Assembly: GCA_028752905.1 (NCBI GenBank)
Contig: JAQNBH010000006.1
Location: forward strand, 24,851,811 to 24,915,810
DNA: 64,000 nt
Origin: Cladorhizidae sp. MBARI D1340-BT2
Taxonomy: Eukaryota > Porifera > Demospongiae > Poecilosclerida > Cladorhizidae
Reading direction: 5' to 3'
A program made the translations under genes and the position numbers. The notes under the pieces are model-generated. The model saw nothing but the letters and a program-made list of their open reading frames with translations. It ran no database searches and was not told where the DNA came from. How positions within the stretch are numbered: the stretch's first letter is position 1; each line of letters opens with the position of its first letter. Of the stretch, positions 23,833 to 36,170 are shown one piece after another.

Positions 23833-25202
23833 GTATGTTTGGAGTACTGTTTAGATGAGGTGTTTATGACAAAATTCTCTCGGAACAAATAAAGAAATTT
23901 TGTAATGTCATTGTCCTAATAATGTATAGGATAGCTTGATTAGAACATCTGTGAGATTTACATCAATATGAATACATGCTGAGAAATATGTCATATGAAA
24001 GATTGTGTCTATTGATAACCTATTTTTCTCAGATCATCTCACAAACATTAAATTTGCACTTCAGTTTGCATAGGAACATAGTCAGCACCTTCTACATTAC
24101 AAGTATCCACTATGCAATTTTCTCTGATGACTGGATGCTTGTAGCGACCGCCCAGTGCATCATAGTATGTGACAGATAGCAAAGATAGAAGGAAAGTTAG
24201 CAATAAAAATCCATTGGTTGACTTTGTTGAACCTGAAGTCGACTACTTGATAGTTTTAATCAATGAGGGGATCAATAATGCCTTAGCTAAAGTAGAGGCA
24301 CCAGCTAGACATTAAAATAACCAGCAAATCCTCACCTAGGGCTAACTAACCTCTAACTTTATTGCAATGGTAACACAACCAGCAAATCCTCACCTAGAGC
24401 TAACTAACTTCTATCTTCATTGCAATGGTAACACAGGGTGTGCATTTTACAATCAACATTCAAATTTCATAATTCAAGCACCCACCTTAGATGTTCAAGG
24501 CGAGTGAGTAGTTCGACTCCCTTTATTTCCCTTAGGGTAGGTATGTATCTTTATAGCCAGGTATTGCACTGGTACTCTCTATATTAAATGGAGGTTGATA
24601 TAAAAAAATCATGTCTTAGCTCTAACTTATTTAAGCAGTTTCTTAGCATCCTGATGGTGGTTTCTTCCTCAAAAAGGAATTCCAGCTTACCATGATACTT
24701 CACTATGATAGTGCCTGGTGGACATTTAAAAAAATCCAGGAAATTTATTTTAAGTCTATCCATAACAAACTAAAATTGTTAAAGAACATAAACACAATAA
24801 TTTGAATTGTATGTGTGGAGCTAATCTGAGAGCTGAATCAGCAGCTACATGCTCTAGCCTCCTACTGCTCTACAGCTGTAGCATTTTAGAACTTGTATAA
24901 TTTTTTCCAACATTCTGATGAAGAAGTTCCGATAAATATAGTGTATAAGATGTAGTCAGCTTGTGTTCATTGTGTATTGGTGTAAAGTTAAAACAGCTCT
25001 GGGCAGAGAGTGTGTTACAATGGAGGTAGGTGAAAGTTGGAAGACATTCATCTCCTTTCAAAGTCTTATAATATTGACAGTTTTTCCACTTATTCTTTAT
25101 AAATGCACTGTACTTTGTTGATTATTGTGCCACCAAGGATAAGCTCTGATTTATTGTCCCTACATAGTATGAATACATTCTTGATATATACTCAAACTTT
25201 AG

Positions 25203-25377
25203 ATCCTGGATTGCCTATAAGTGGTGGTCCAAAACTTAGGACATCAGGTCTTCCATCACCACCATCCAGACATGTGAGCCAATACTCTATCGTAGTGTTT
25301 GCTTGCTTAATTTTACAGTGATTGTTTTAACTTTCAGACTCAATCCTTTTCTGGTGAACAAGTCTATGAAAATCCTG
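25203..25377 (+). CDS. Tail-exon pair A4/B4 with intact YENP
   Basis: Exon A4 is 25203-25273: 71 nt, acceptor TTTAG, donor GTGAGC, phase 1 to 0. It reads DPGLPISGGPKLRTSGLPSP then PSRH. Exon B4 is 25338-25377: 40 nt, acceptor TTTCAG, donor GTATGT, phase 0 to 1. It reads TQSFSGEQVYENPG. Both exons are open and correctly spaced, so this is one of the best preserved units. YENP is a pYxxP-type SH2 ligand, the class bound by Abl, Crk and Nck SH2 domains. That the protein is cytoplasmic and phosphorylated is inference. The parent transcript cannot be built from this window. Confidence 0.6.
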
Positions 25378-25399
25378 GTATGTGAATACTGAGAGGTTC

Positions 25400-28280
25400 A
25401 TGTTATTTTACATATTTTAGATTTTAGGTACTGTTAACAAATTAATTCCCTTGACATAAGTAGCCTAATACTCTACAAGTCTAGCTTATTTAAAACACTA
25501 ATGTTTTTACGTCAATATGATGAACACATGCCGAGAATGAAAGGTTTGTGTCTCTTCAGTCTGTGTATGCAACATAATTGTGCTTTGTAAGTAACAAATG
25601 CTCACAATAGAGTGTGCTCTGATGTATGATTTGAGTGGGTGTGTGTAGTGATCGCCCAGTGCATAATATCCTGTGACAAATAACAATGAAAGGAGACAAG
25701 TAGGGATGTAGATACATTGGTAGTGTGGCAGAGCCAGAGAGACAAGTGCATTAGTACAATACTAACCAGCTGTATGTGGGCATGTAGTAAAAATTAGTTA
25801 GCTACTGGCATGCTATAACATGTATAATACCATGTATTTACCTGTAGTCTTAGTAATGTATGATTATTCAAATTGTATGCATGTCAGAACAGTAGTCATA
25901 ACAGCAGTCAGAGTAACTTGTGTGAGAACAGTTGAGTTGTTTTGTCTTTTGCTTTGTCTTCTATATCTTATTTATTTATCCTCTTAATATATTTAAACCT
26001 ATCTGAACTCTTAACACAGTCTAGCTAGTTGTCTAGAATTGTACTAAGTTGAACATTTATTGAAGTTGAATAGCTATAGCAGCAGCCACTTGTTGAATAG
26101 ACTGAACTCGGTTGGTTACAGGTAGACTTGGCTGAAACTTAAGTCGACCACTTTGAAGTTTTAAAGAAAGAGAGGATCAAGAACAACACTACTTAAGCGT
26201 TATTCATCTGGTAGTCATGATGACATTCACCTTCATTATAAATTTAACCCTCCCATCACCAGAGTGATTAATTAAAAAATACTACAAATGAATGCAAGGA
26301 TTGTGTTGCAAGTTAATGTCTGATGGAGAGATGGACAATTACTTTTAGCATGATTACCAATACAGACAAAAATTTAATTCTTAGCATTATTGCAAGCCTA
26401 GATCACATTGCTTTAGGTATTCTACTACTCCAAGTGCAGGCCTAACACTATACACTGATCTGTAAATTATTGATGTCATAAAATTGTATTGCTTGTACTG
26501 TTATAGGTAGAAATATTGAAGCTTACAGATAGCAAAGGCTTGGAGGAGAAACCTCCTCGATATTGAGCACGACGATCATTTCCAGTTTAGCAAGGCCGTT
26601 ATCCGTGATGATTATTTCCAGTTTAGCAAACCTTTCATACCTAGGGTATCCAAATGGAACTTAAACATCCATTTTTAAGATATCAGAAGCTTTACCTGAT
26701 CCCAAGGAAGCATATCCATTGTGGGCTGCTGTGCTTCTCCCATGCCTTTTACTGTCACTCTTCCCTTCTAATTTCAATTCTCGTTATTCTGCTGTTTCAG
26801 AAGCACACTTTGACTTTTCTCTCTGATTTTTTTTCCCTTTATTTATCCAGGCAAAAATCAGCAAGCTGCTCTGCTGAAAAAAATGTCTGTGCATGTAGCT
26901 ATCATTTTAGTATGGACATGCACACAAGAATCTGCTCATATACACATGACCACCATTTTCCCATTAATCACACTTCCATAGCTAGATAACGCTGAATCTG
27001 TTGGCCTCCAGGAGAGCTAGCATTGTATTTTTCATCAGTAGACTTCCTTCTTTGGTCCTAACCTGGATCAGTGCAGCTACTAATACAGCAGTGGTTTGTA
27101 GCTAAAGTTTTCTTGCAGAACTCTAGAGGCAAGTGCTGTACTGAAAACAATAAAAGAATGTGCTAACCTAAGCTGTGTATGCTTGGAAAGTTAGTGTTTA
27201 TTTAATCTGAGGATTATTTTCTTTCTGTGGATCCTGCCTAGTACAATGCAGTAGTTAAACTACAAATGAGGTTGTAGCTATAGCTTTCTTACAGCTATCT
27301 TAAGTGCTCCATTCTATATACTATGTCACACTTTGTCTGTTTTAAGCTTCTAGACCGCTAAGGCATTCTTTAAGGTTGAGTTAGAGGCATAGTATTGTGG
27401 TGCTCCCTTCCTTGTAGAAACTTGGACAGATCGACTATAGAAGCTTTACCTGAGCCTAAGGAAGTGTCTGAATGGTGGATGATGCCGAGCAGTAGCTAGC
27501 AATAAATAATTAACTACAGTTATAATTGATTTTGAACACAACTAACTTTCAATGTGTAGCTAGCTATCATTATTATCTTGCTAGATAGAGCTAAAGTATG
27601 ATAGTAAGGGAATTCATAAACTGTCTTTCAGAATTAATTGGCAAAAAATATCTATGTTTTGTCTGCTGATTGAGTTGATGCTGGTTGTAGCTAATACCTG
27701 ATTTATTGTCCAAGTTTCTTCATGCATGAGCCTCCAATCTCTTCTCTCAAACATTATACATTAGGACGGTTAAAATACAAAGGTTGTACAAGGTAATGTT
27801 ATTTCTCACACATGCATATACATACACACGTCAAACACACAAATCCTAAAGCCAAACTGAGCATTCATGGCCAACTACTTGGTTGACTCGGTGTGGACAG
27901 AGGCCTGGTTGCTATTTTGGGAAGGAATTCCTGTGAAATGAAAATGTATTCATTATACCCCAATATAAAATCTATTATTTCTATAATGATTTCAGTTAAC
28001 TATTTTGAGATTTCAGTACAGACCATATTTATACCAGTGGCTTCCAGAGTAAACCCACAGAATATTGAAACATATTAGCTTCTTTATAAGCATAGTCTGT
28101 TTTTAGCCTGAGTAGCAATTCTCACTTGTCTATGCAGCCAGTTCTTCCTGCAACTAGGTTGTTTTCTCTTACAATTCCTAATTTAATAAGCCTAGTAGGA
28201 GGAGGAGTTCTTATTTTTTACAGGTGAACCTACAATTGAATACATACATACATACATATATATGGTTTTCCAAGTTTTCC
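25400..28280. other. No gene recognised
   Basis: AT-rich DNA. 26567-26640 contains a short direct repeat (ATTTCCAGTTTAGCAA twice). The phrase AGCTTTACCTGA plus AAGGAAG occurs near 26690 and 27445, with a weaker cousin near 30510, suggesting an old interspersed repeat. No convincing exon was seen. Confidence 0.45.
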
Positions 28281-28282
28281 GT

Positions 28283-30120
28283 TCAGCTCCCCAGGTTTGC
28301 AACAACTATGGTCCTGTCTGCTCCCATATCAATGCGCATTCTGCATTCTCTCTGGCCTACCCCGCCTTCTACATATAGACCTGGTTGTCTGATGGCTGTT
28401 ATTATAGACTCAGTCATTTCACTGTGTTTTTCCATCCTAACTTCGATCTCATACCCAGAATTGTCACATTTCGACCTTCTGCTTAAACATGTAGACACAA
28501 AGTTAACCCTATCCCCAGACTTATCTTAAGGCTTTCCCGGAGTGCTACTGTAAAACATGTTATTTAAGTCACCCATACACTCACTGTACTTTGGGTTATG
28601 GTGTCTTTCCCTGCTGTCATGGTTGACGACGCAACAATGAGTGCCAGTTCCGGAGATGACTGTCTTCATTCCATTGATTTCTTGACCAGTCTCCCGGGCA
28701 ACTCCTCGGTTTCGTGCAGGGCAGTCATCTTTTGCGGAATTTAATATTCATGGCTTGTCGCTCTGTCATGAAGTTGGCGACTTCCAGGAACATCTCAGGT
28801 TTCCATGCTCTAACATGGTTTGCATCCAGCGAGTAAAAGGAGAGAAATTTTCCTGTTGCCACTGTCTTGCCATCCTCTTTTATTGTATTACAGTTTTCCA
28901 TGTGAACATCTGCCAAACTTAGTAATACTCTTAGAATTTTTGTAGCTGCATCACCATCTTTCCTCAGAACGACCAGAACTCTCACTCACAGGCTTCTTTG
29001 CAATATCAGAGCTCCTTCAGCAAGGCCATTTTCAGCAAATTCTAGTCTACCTTAGCCTCCTCCATTACAGATGTTGTGTAAGCTATGGATGCGGTTCCCA
29101 TCACTAGAGGACCATGTGGCTTGCCCATTCATCCTTGTTGATCTCTGCTGTGGAAAGCATGTCTTCAAAGTTTCGGAGGTAGGATACAGGCTGTTCCTTG
29201 TCCGTCTATGGAGCAATTTTATCTCCCAGCTTCCGTTTTCTATCTCTGTCTCGTCATCTGTCGTCACTATGCCACATATAGTTTTGGTTTCGTGCTGAAA
29301 CTTGATTTGCATTAGAAGTGTTCTCTTTTGTGCTGTCCTTCGCTTTGAGTTATTTTGTTCGGCTTTCTTCGGCTTCTTTATGTTCAATCCTTCTGCTCTC
29401 CCTTTTCACTTCCATTCTCTGATTCGACAATCTTCTGCTTCACTTTCTCTGGTTCGATGTTCGTCCGCTACTCTTTCTCTTGTTCAACGTTCTTCCACTT
29501 CTCTTTCTCTGGTTCGACGTTCTTCCACATCTTTTTCTCTGATTCGATAATCTCCTACTTCTCTTTCTCTTTGTTCGACCTTTTTCCACTTCTCTTTCTC
29601 TGGTTCAACGTTCTTCCACTTCTCTTTCTCTTGTTCGACGTTCTTCCACTTCTCTTTCTCTTGTTCGACGTTCTTCCGCTTCCCTTTCTCTTGGTTCGAC
29701 CTTTTTCCACTTCTCTTTCTCTGATTCGACAATATTCTGCTTCACTTTCTCTGGTTCGATGTTCTTCCACTTCTCTTTCTCTTGTTCAACATTCTTCCAC
29801 TACTCTTTCTCTGGTTCAACATTCTCCCGCTTATCTTTCTCAGGTTCGACGTTCCACCGCTTCCCTTTCTCTGTTTCGACGTTCTTCCGCTACTCTATCT
29901 CTGGTTCAACGTCAATGTTTTTCTGCTTCTCTTTCTCTGGTTCGGCATTCTTCCTCTTCTCTACCTTCAATTCTTCTGTTCTCCTCCATTGTCAGGATTA
30001 ATGTCTGAATGGCCTCCAGTGGGTTTGAGAATTCTGTTGTAGTCCTCGTCATTTACGGTCGATGGCTTGACTAGCCCTTCCTGATATCCATATTTGTGTC
30101 CTCATTGTCGGTCATCTGAA
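28283..30120 (-). pseudogene. Ty3/gypsy-like gag and protease start, heavily broken
   Basis: Read right to left. A start region near 30119 (MTDNEDTNM) is followed by a charged, repeated Arg/Glu/Lys stretch (29990-29400). Then come gag capsid-like blocks in shifting frames: PVSYLRNFEDMLSTAEINKD near 29180, YTTSVMEEAKVD near 29060, and KFLSFYSLDANHVRAWKPEM near 28830. The end (28283-28350) reads CRMRIDMGADRTIVVANLGS, which resembles a retroviral-type aspartyl protease active site (usually DTGA), with Met in place of Thr. Several stops and frameshifts are present. No reverse transcriptase follows. LTRs were not identified. Confidence 0.55.
29400..29990. repeat. About 30-bp minisatellite in the gag remnant
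   Basis: Some 20 copies of a unit like TTCGACGTTCTTCCACTTCT plus CTTTCTCTGG, in 27-33 bp variants. It yields long artefactual frames on both strands. In the gag sense it encodes Arg/Glu/Lys-rich heptads, like the charged N-terminal region of the gag at 43841. Confidence 0.88.
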
Positions 30121-30439
30121 CTTGCTCTCTTTGGAGTTTCTCAGTTTACTCCCCTCGCTCTGTTCTGTCTGCTCTCTCAGACTTGTCATTCGCCTTGTTA
30201 CTGTGTTACTTGATGTAATTTCTTGCATAAAATGGGCGGCAAAATACAAAAATACACAATATGTAAATAATATGCAAACACTATGCACAATATCAAACAA
30301 TATACACACAGAAATGCTGAAAACGTGCTCTCACTTCTCCGAATCAACCAAGCTGAGCCAAGTGCTGGCCACAGTTCCAATTATCCACTTAGCCAAACTC
30401 CATCTGTCTTCTATAAGTTTCTGGAAAAAATAAGATAGA

Positions 30440-32090
30440 GCAACACACTAGCTCTCTTACTAACCAGTCCATTTTGAGGCCTGACACTTCCCTTGTAGAG
30501 AAACAGAGTCTAGAAGATTTGCCCAAGCTTAAATAATGGTGAATGGCACCAAGTGCTAGCTAGCAATGAGTTCAATAACTGTGTGTGTGGACAAAATATC
30601 TCCAGTAGCTATATGTCACAATCTTGTATGCACGCTTACACTACTACTGGAATATGCGGGAAAGGGCGAGGCAATCCTTGGGCTTGGCCTGAATGGGAAT
30701 GGTCAGTACTGGAGGGGAACTGGCAGGAACATTGCATAGAAAAGTATATGAAGCTGGTACCTAATTGTCGGTAAAACAATACCACTTCATCGCAAGTCAA
30801 ATATGAAAAATTTCATATAAGAATTATAATTTTGGTTTAGATTTATGACATTAGTTTCCACAAAATCCGATTTTGAATTCAAGTTTAAGTACATTTAAAT
30901 TGAATTGCTAATATATGTCTAGATGGACCCTCTCCAGCTATTTAGGAAAGGCTAATACTAAAACTAGATACTATCACACTAACTTGAGAAGCCTTCCTGG
31001 TCCATTTCTGCATCTGAATCTTGATCAATATACAGCAGCTCTCTGAGAATTCCTAGGTAACTGAAGATGACTATACCTTCTTCTTCCTCATCAGAATCTT
31101 CCTAAAGATAGCTATATCACCCCTGGTGACTTAAGTAATGAGGTCAACCTAGTTACTCTCTCATCAATTCGATGATTTTCTAGACAAGAGATCGTTGGTA
31201 TTTTTTTAAACATATTTGGCAACATTTTCTGGACCCTATATGCAATCTAGGAGTAGGACATAACAATTGGAAAATTGTAGCAATCATGCAGTGTTTTATG
31301 TGTTTTTTTAACTTGCTCTGCTATATTGTGCTTACAGAGGGTTGGTTAAGGACATGATCAGTGATCTTGCTGGCAGGGTGGTTCACTGTTGCTAAGCTCT
31401 CACTGCTTTTGTGAATCTCATTATTTGGAATCATGCTTCTTTATTTTCTTCACTATTGGCTGAATAAGAAGGTTGGAGGAGTGAGGCCTGCGACTGTCAG
31501 TTTTACCCTAATGAGTTGGCAGGCAAATGTGTATAGGATGTGGGAAGTCATCTTTGAGTACTAACTTCTATGGTCCATTTTTATTGTTCTTTTTGTGAGA
31601 GGTCCGCACCATGATTTGTTAACCCCATTCATATTGAACATGGTCATCTTGAGATTTGGGTATACCTAAACTGGTTGAGCTAATGTGCATCAAGCATTAG
31701 CTTATGAGGTGAGCAATCAGGTGCATTGAGAAACATTTATAGCTTGTGTAGCTCTAGTTATTGTGGATGAGCAACTCTAGGCCAAATAGAACCTGCATCC
31801 CTTTATTTTGTGCCTGCACACCAGAGATGTTTGTATTGTTAATTATATCATACTCTGCGAACATGCTGGTAGCAATTGCCAGGTTGGCTAATCCATGTTT
31901 GTCTGCCCAAGGTTATCACCTGTTACTGTTAGGATAAATCTTTGTTAAATGTATGTTTTATAAGTGATAAAAAAGGTTTTGTAGAAAAGCTTCCTTACTC
32001 ATATTAAATATGCAATTGTAAAGCTTGTTCTAAAATTTCTTGTAAACTAGGGTTGATAGGACAACCCGTTGGGTTTATAGTTACTTATAA
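30440..32090. other. No gene recognised apart from the acidic frame
   Basis: A 73-codon open frame at 30553-30774 has no recognisable motif. The remaining frames are short. Confidence 0.4.
30979..31107 (-). CDS. Short acidic open frame, unidentified
   Basis: The minus strand reads EDSDEEEEGIVIFSYLGILR, then ELLYIDQDSDAEMDQEGFSS and a TAG stop. The composition resembles an acidic terminal exon. A possible acceptor (CATCTTCAG) lies inside it. Nothing around it supports a gene, and it may be chance. Confidence 0.2.
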
Positions 32091-32150
32091 TTATGTCTTC
32101 TACGAATGGATTTTGGTTGATTCATAAATTTAGAGACTGGAAAATTTCAG

Positions 32151-32296
32151 CAAATCTTGTGAGATCAAAAGGATCTTCTTTGCCACAAGCCTCTGCCGCT
32201 GTGAGTCTGTTCTATTCCATTAACTTGCTTATTGATGTTGATAATTTACTCATCAGAGTGAATCCATTTCTGATGAAGAAGCCTATGAAAATCCTG
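32151..32296 (+). CDS. Divergent tail-exon pair A5/B5 with intact YENP
   Basis: Exon A5 is 32151-32200: 50 nt, after TTTCAG, before GTGAGT, phase 1 to 0. It reads ANLVRSKGSSLPQASAA. Exon B5 is 32257-32296: 40 nt, after CATCAG, before GTATGT, phase 0 to 1. It reads SESISDEEAYENPG. A5 is unlike the other A exons in sequence but obeys the same phases, and B5 keeps the motif exactly. This argues that the motif and the reading phases have been under selection. Confidence 0.55.
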
Positions 32297-32619
32297 GTAT
32301 GTTTGATTGATTATGGATGCTGTTTTTTTAAAATAATTATGATAACAATTTTCCATGGCATAACTATTTGTAAATGTAACTTTTTCCCTCATAAGTCCAT
32401 TAAAACTATCATCGGTATGCAAATACAATAAGCTGTAGTTTTGTAATAGAAGTAACTCATTGAGGTGAGCAAATAAAAGCTACATTGCAGACAGATTCGT
32501 AGCAAATAAATCTGTTCAGAAATCCCTCCTACCTAGAGATTGAGCATGAGTTATAGGTGGACATCCATCACTGGATTTTTAGTGGCAGTCAAAATAATCC
32601 ACGGCATTTAATCATGTAT

Positions 32620-34205
32620 CTGAGGGGACAATGGCATATTTTTCCTTTTCTTTTTTTTTTACTTATGGTTACCACTTTAGAGCTCCGTAAATTCTGTATG
32701 TAAACTTCATTGTATGGACTTCATATATAGCTTAATTGATAGGTCTCTCTGTGGGCTCTCTTTTGATACTAAATTGTTTTTATAGGTATAACTATAGCCA
32801 AGTTACTAGACCTAAAGTAGAGGGAACTTCAAAACCTGAATGCCTGAATTGGCCGCATAAATATATCTCCAGATTGCAAAGTGCTAAAGATTTGAAATTA
32901 GCACCAGTGGCTAGAGGAAGCTCTACTCTATTCAACGAGTGTTTTCATTAGGTGTTAAAATGTAAGTACATGGTCAAGCGCGTGGGTGAAATGTAGCTTC
33001 CTCTAGCCACTGGTGCTAATTTCAAACCTTTAGCACTTTGCAATCTGGAGATATTTTGTGGCCAATTTAGGCATTCAGGTTTTACGGTTCCCTCCACTCA
33101 AGGTATAGTAACGTGGCTATAGATATATCTATGAAAAATATTTTAGTATTAAAAGAGAGCACATAGAGAGACCTATCTTTTGAGGTATATATTAAAGCCA
33201 TACATTAAGGGAGGCTTTTACCATTTTTTTTTATGATTAAAAAAAAAAATTATTGCTCTATTCTATACCTTGATGCATGTAGTTGTTATGTTTCAAGTTT
33301 CAGAGTATTTCAATGCTCCATTATGAAGTTATGCACCTTTTTGTGCATTCTATTTCACATTATCAAGCTATATACAAAATACCGTTTGAATCTTGAAGAC
33401 GGCGCTCCTGCCAAAGGTAAGCGTATCTCCCTAACCGTTCATGATAGAAGTCTGGAAAAGGACTCTAAATGAAGCTCTCAGTAAGCTTCCAATTACCATA
33501 GTTACCACGCAGCCCTGTGCTGTCATCACATGATCTGCGCATCCTGTCAGGCAACCGTCATCATTTCGATTTTTACCAAAAAAATACCCCCCAAAAACAC
33601 ACCCACTTTTCATGGCTTCTCCTGAAAATCACTGTTTCCGAATCTGGAAATATTCTAACTTGCTCATTTTTTAATGTATACAAGATTTTAATATATCATT
33701 TGAAAGCCCTTTCCCTGCTCTAAAAAGTGAATGATTAAAACATGTTTAAGTCCATCCATGGTGAAGGTATGCATATGGATATACATACCATGTCAGGTTG
33801 ACCTCTCTTAAAATTCAGTTGTTGTGCTAATAATATTTTTAGCCATTCACTTTTCACTTCTATGATCACTCTAAGCACTTCCTAAGTGGGAAGTGGTTAG
33901 GACTAAGTGGCCATGAGTTAGAATATTTGCACCTGATACTGAGGTGGGATCCATAACTTCACCTAGGTAGTAGATATGCAAAATCTGAGCATATCAAAAG
34001 AAAGCACATTCAATACACTGCATCTTGATAAAATTTCACCTGCATTGAGAAATAAATAAAAATGTTATGACAAGTTGTGTCGACCACCCCAGAAATGGTA
34101 AAAGCCTCCCTTAAGTTTACAGAATCTATGGAGCTCTAAAATGGTAACCATAAGTAAAAGGGAAAAAACAAACAAAAAAACCGTTGCCCCCCCCTTAGTG
34201 ATTGC
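32620..34205. mobile_element. Foldback element with about 290-base arms, right arm split by another insertion
   Basis: The left arm (about 32620-32927) and the right arm (32993-33211, continued at 34113-34203) are inverted copies. For example, TGCAAAGTGCTAAAGATTTG on the left matches inverted CAAACCTTTAGCACTTTGCA on the right. The loop is about 65 bases. Outer parts share CTTATGGTTACCA and TTTAGAGCTCC. A transcript through it would form a long hairpin. Confidence 0.8.
33212..34112. mobile_element. TTAA-flanked element with GGGAGGC ends, nested in the foldback
   Basis: TTAA plus GGGAGGCTTTTACCATTT opens it, and AAATGGTAAAAGCCTCCC plus TTAA closes it. The left arm of the surrounding foldback, read as the uninterrupted version, runs GTAAACTTCATTGTATGG. 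The right arm minus this insert gives GTAAAC-TTAA-TGTATGG, so the insertion point is confirmed. TTAA with purine-starting ends suits Kolobok better than piggyBac. No transposase is recognised, so it is probably a non-autonomous element. Confidence 0.72.
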
Positions 34206-34494
34206 AAACAATTTTTTGTGTTTTATTACAATTATATATTTGTAGCTATTACTTATTTCAATGTAAAACTTTAACAAAATTTAAGAAAAGGAATCCATTC
34301 ACTAATGCCTCTTTCTCAGCAGTAAAAAAATGAGAAAAAGAATGTTCCTAGAAGCAGTCATGGTTGTTAAAAATAAAAAATAAAAAGTTTAATCTTGGTC
34401 ATTTTTACTTTTATAATGATTTTCACACTGGACATGTACAGTTTTTAAAGATCTTGAGCTTTGTGGAGCATTTTTATAATTTTTTGTTGTTTTG

Positions 34495-35030
34495 GAGATC
34501 TGCTTGCCTTCTTCCTGGCTATTGTACTTGTTAAAAATATCTCGGGGTATTTACTCCAATTCTTAATATTTCAGGATGGTTCACGTCATATTGTGAACCA
34601 GCCTTTAGAATAAAAACTATGGAGTATGAATATATTCTTAACAACCCATTGAGTGTGAGGTGCATGTAGGCACACTTAACATACAGTATAGGGGTGGGGC
34701 TAAACCTAGGGCTAGAGTTAGGGCTATGGCTAGTATTATAGTTAGGCTTAGGGCTAGAGATAAGGCTAAGGTTGGGGCTGAGGTAGGGCTAAATCTAGGA
34801 GTATTGTTGGGCTTGGACTAGAATTGGGGTTAAGTCAGGGATAGAGTTAGGGCAAAGGCTAGTGCTAAAGTTAGGGCTAATACTAGAGCTAGGCATGTTG
34901 CATGATCCCACTGTAGTATTTGTGGCAAGCCTTCTATAATAGTCCTAGTTCTCTAGCCCTAGCCCTAGGCTATAAGACACAATGGTTGTCTGTCTGCATG
35001 CTAACGTATAGTTACAATTTTCTAGGTGTA
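34495..35030. repeat. Interspersed repeat carrying an internal minisatellite, copy b
   Basis: Same flanks as 1905-2440. The core is a looser array of GGGCTAGAGTTAGGGCTA-like units (34690-34890). It shares the closing block CTAGCCCTAGGC and ATAGTTACAATTTTC. Confidence 0.75.
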
Positions 35031-35049
35031 TATGGTGCCCTCTATGAGA

Positions 35050-36170
35050 CAAACAGAAATTCATCACTCCCACTCCCACCCCCACCCCCTCCCATCCACA
35101 CACCCCTCCAGAGAATGCTTGATCCTGCCTCTCCCTAAGTTGACCATAATCTAAAACTCAGTTGAACCATGTATCTGCCTTAGTTTGGCTGTAATGTCTG
35201 TTTTAAAGTTTTGGGCCATTGACTAAGGACGCCCAGGGTCCAAAACCTTCCCAGTGTAGGGCAGTTCTAGACATGTGTATGGAGGCCAAAGATGGCCAAG
35301 CCTATAAACTGCATGCATGCATGCTATACACACACAAAATGCAGATTCCTATGTATTGACCTAGGAAAATTTTCTATAAAAATTTACATCAAGCTATATT
35401 GTGTGTGTGAGTGCGTATTATATTTATATTTACTTCTGTATAGACCCCAACACAAGCTTCAGTGTTTCTAGAATTACAATAACTTTTCTCAATAATCAAC
35501 TACTCTCGTGTTTTGTGCTAGATGCTCTAGCATTCATCTATTGAGAAAGTTATTTAATTGCTTGTCAACAGAAAGTTCGTTGATTGCAAATTAAATTTTT
35601 TTATCTCGAATTCATTTGGATTTCGCCATCCCAAAGAAACTAATAACTCTACTTCCTCTTGGAGCCTATACTCTCACATGGCATCTACTTGTGTATAATC
35701 CACAACGGTACTTTTCTACTTTGGTTAAGCATCAATCATGACTATATCTCCTCCTGTTCCACACCAAATATTTCTTCCATCGCTGATGAGTTGTCTACAC
35801 ATGACACCCTCCAGCTCCTCTATACAGCAGTTCAAACATCCTTCATACCTTACCTAGCCCTCTACACATAATTATGATACATACATTCATGGATTGATTG
35901 CATCTGCAGTTGGGCACTGCTTCACAAGTGGTTGTATTCATTGTCCATATTCTTGCCCGTTAATGCTACAGGTACTCTATATAAGTACAGGTCCTCTATT
36001 GCAAAGTTGTAAAGCTGCAACTAAAGTTTCCTCTCCCACTCCCACTTTCCCTTCCTAGATTTGGGGATGTGTGTTTGGTTGGCAGTGTTTGTCTATTCTT
36101 GCCCCCATGCGGTACCTTCCTTGTATTGCTATTGTGATAAAGTCCTGCTTTTCTTTATTGTGATATTCAG
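35050..36170. other. No gene recognised upstream of the Death-domain exon
   Basis: A polypyrimidine-rich patch with short CCCACCC runs lies at 35070-35110. An open frame at 35659-35871 has no motif I recognise. The sequence from 36120 to 36170 is T-rich and ends in TATTCAG, a good acceptor for the next exon. Confidence 0.4.

Larger units (their letters stand above)
17203..24560. repeat. Segmental duplicon, copy 2
   Basis: It starts with the same bases as the window start (GCAGAGTGTATG, ATATTTTTTATGATG) and follows copy 1 to 23484. From there to about 24560 it follows copy 3 (39485-40560), so copy 1 has been cut short by another insertion. Two deletions are visible against copy 1: at 18304 (removes about 2.1 kb, including the Ginger left end) and at 21432 (removes about 1.2 kb of Ginger). 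Confidence 0.88.

Noticed and set aside
29355..30008. 217-codon plus-strand frame rich in Phe and Ser
   Set aside because: It is the reverse of the gag-side charged repeat; the frame is an effect of the 30-bp minisatellite.
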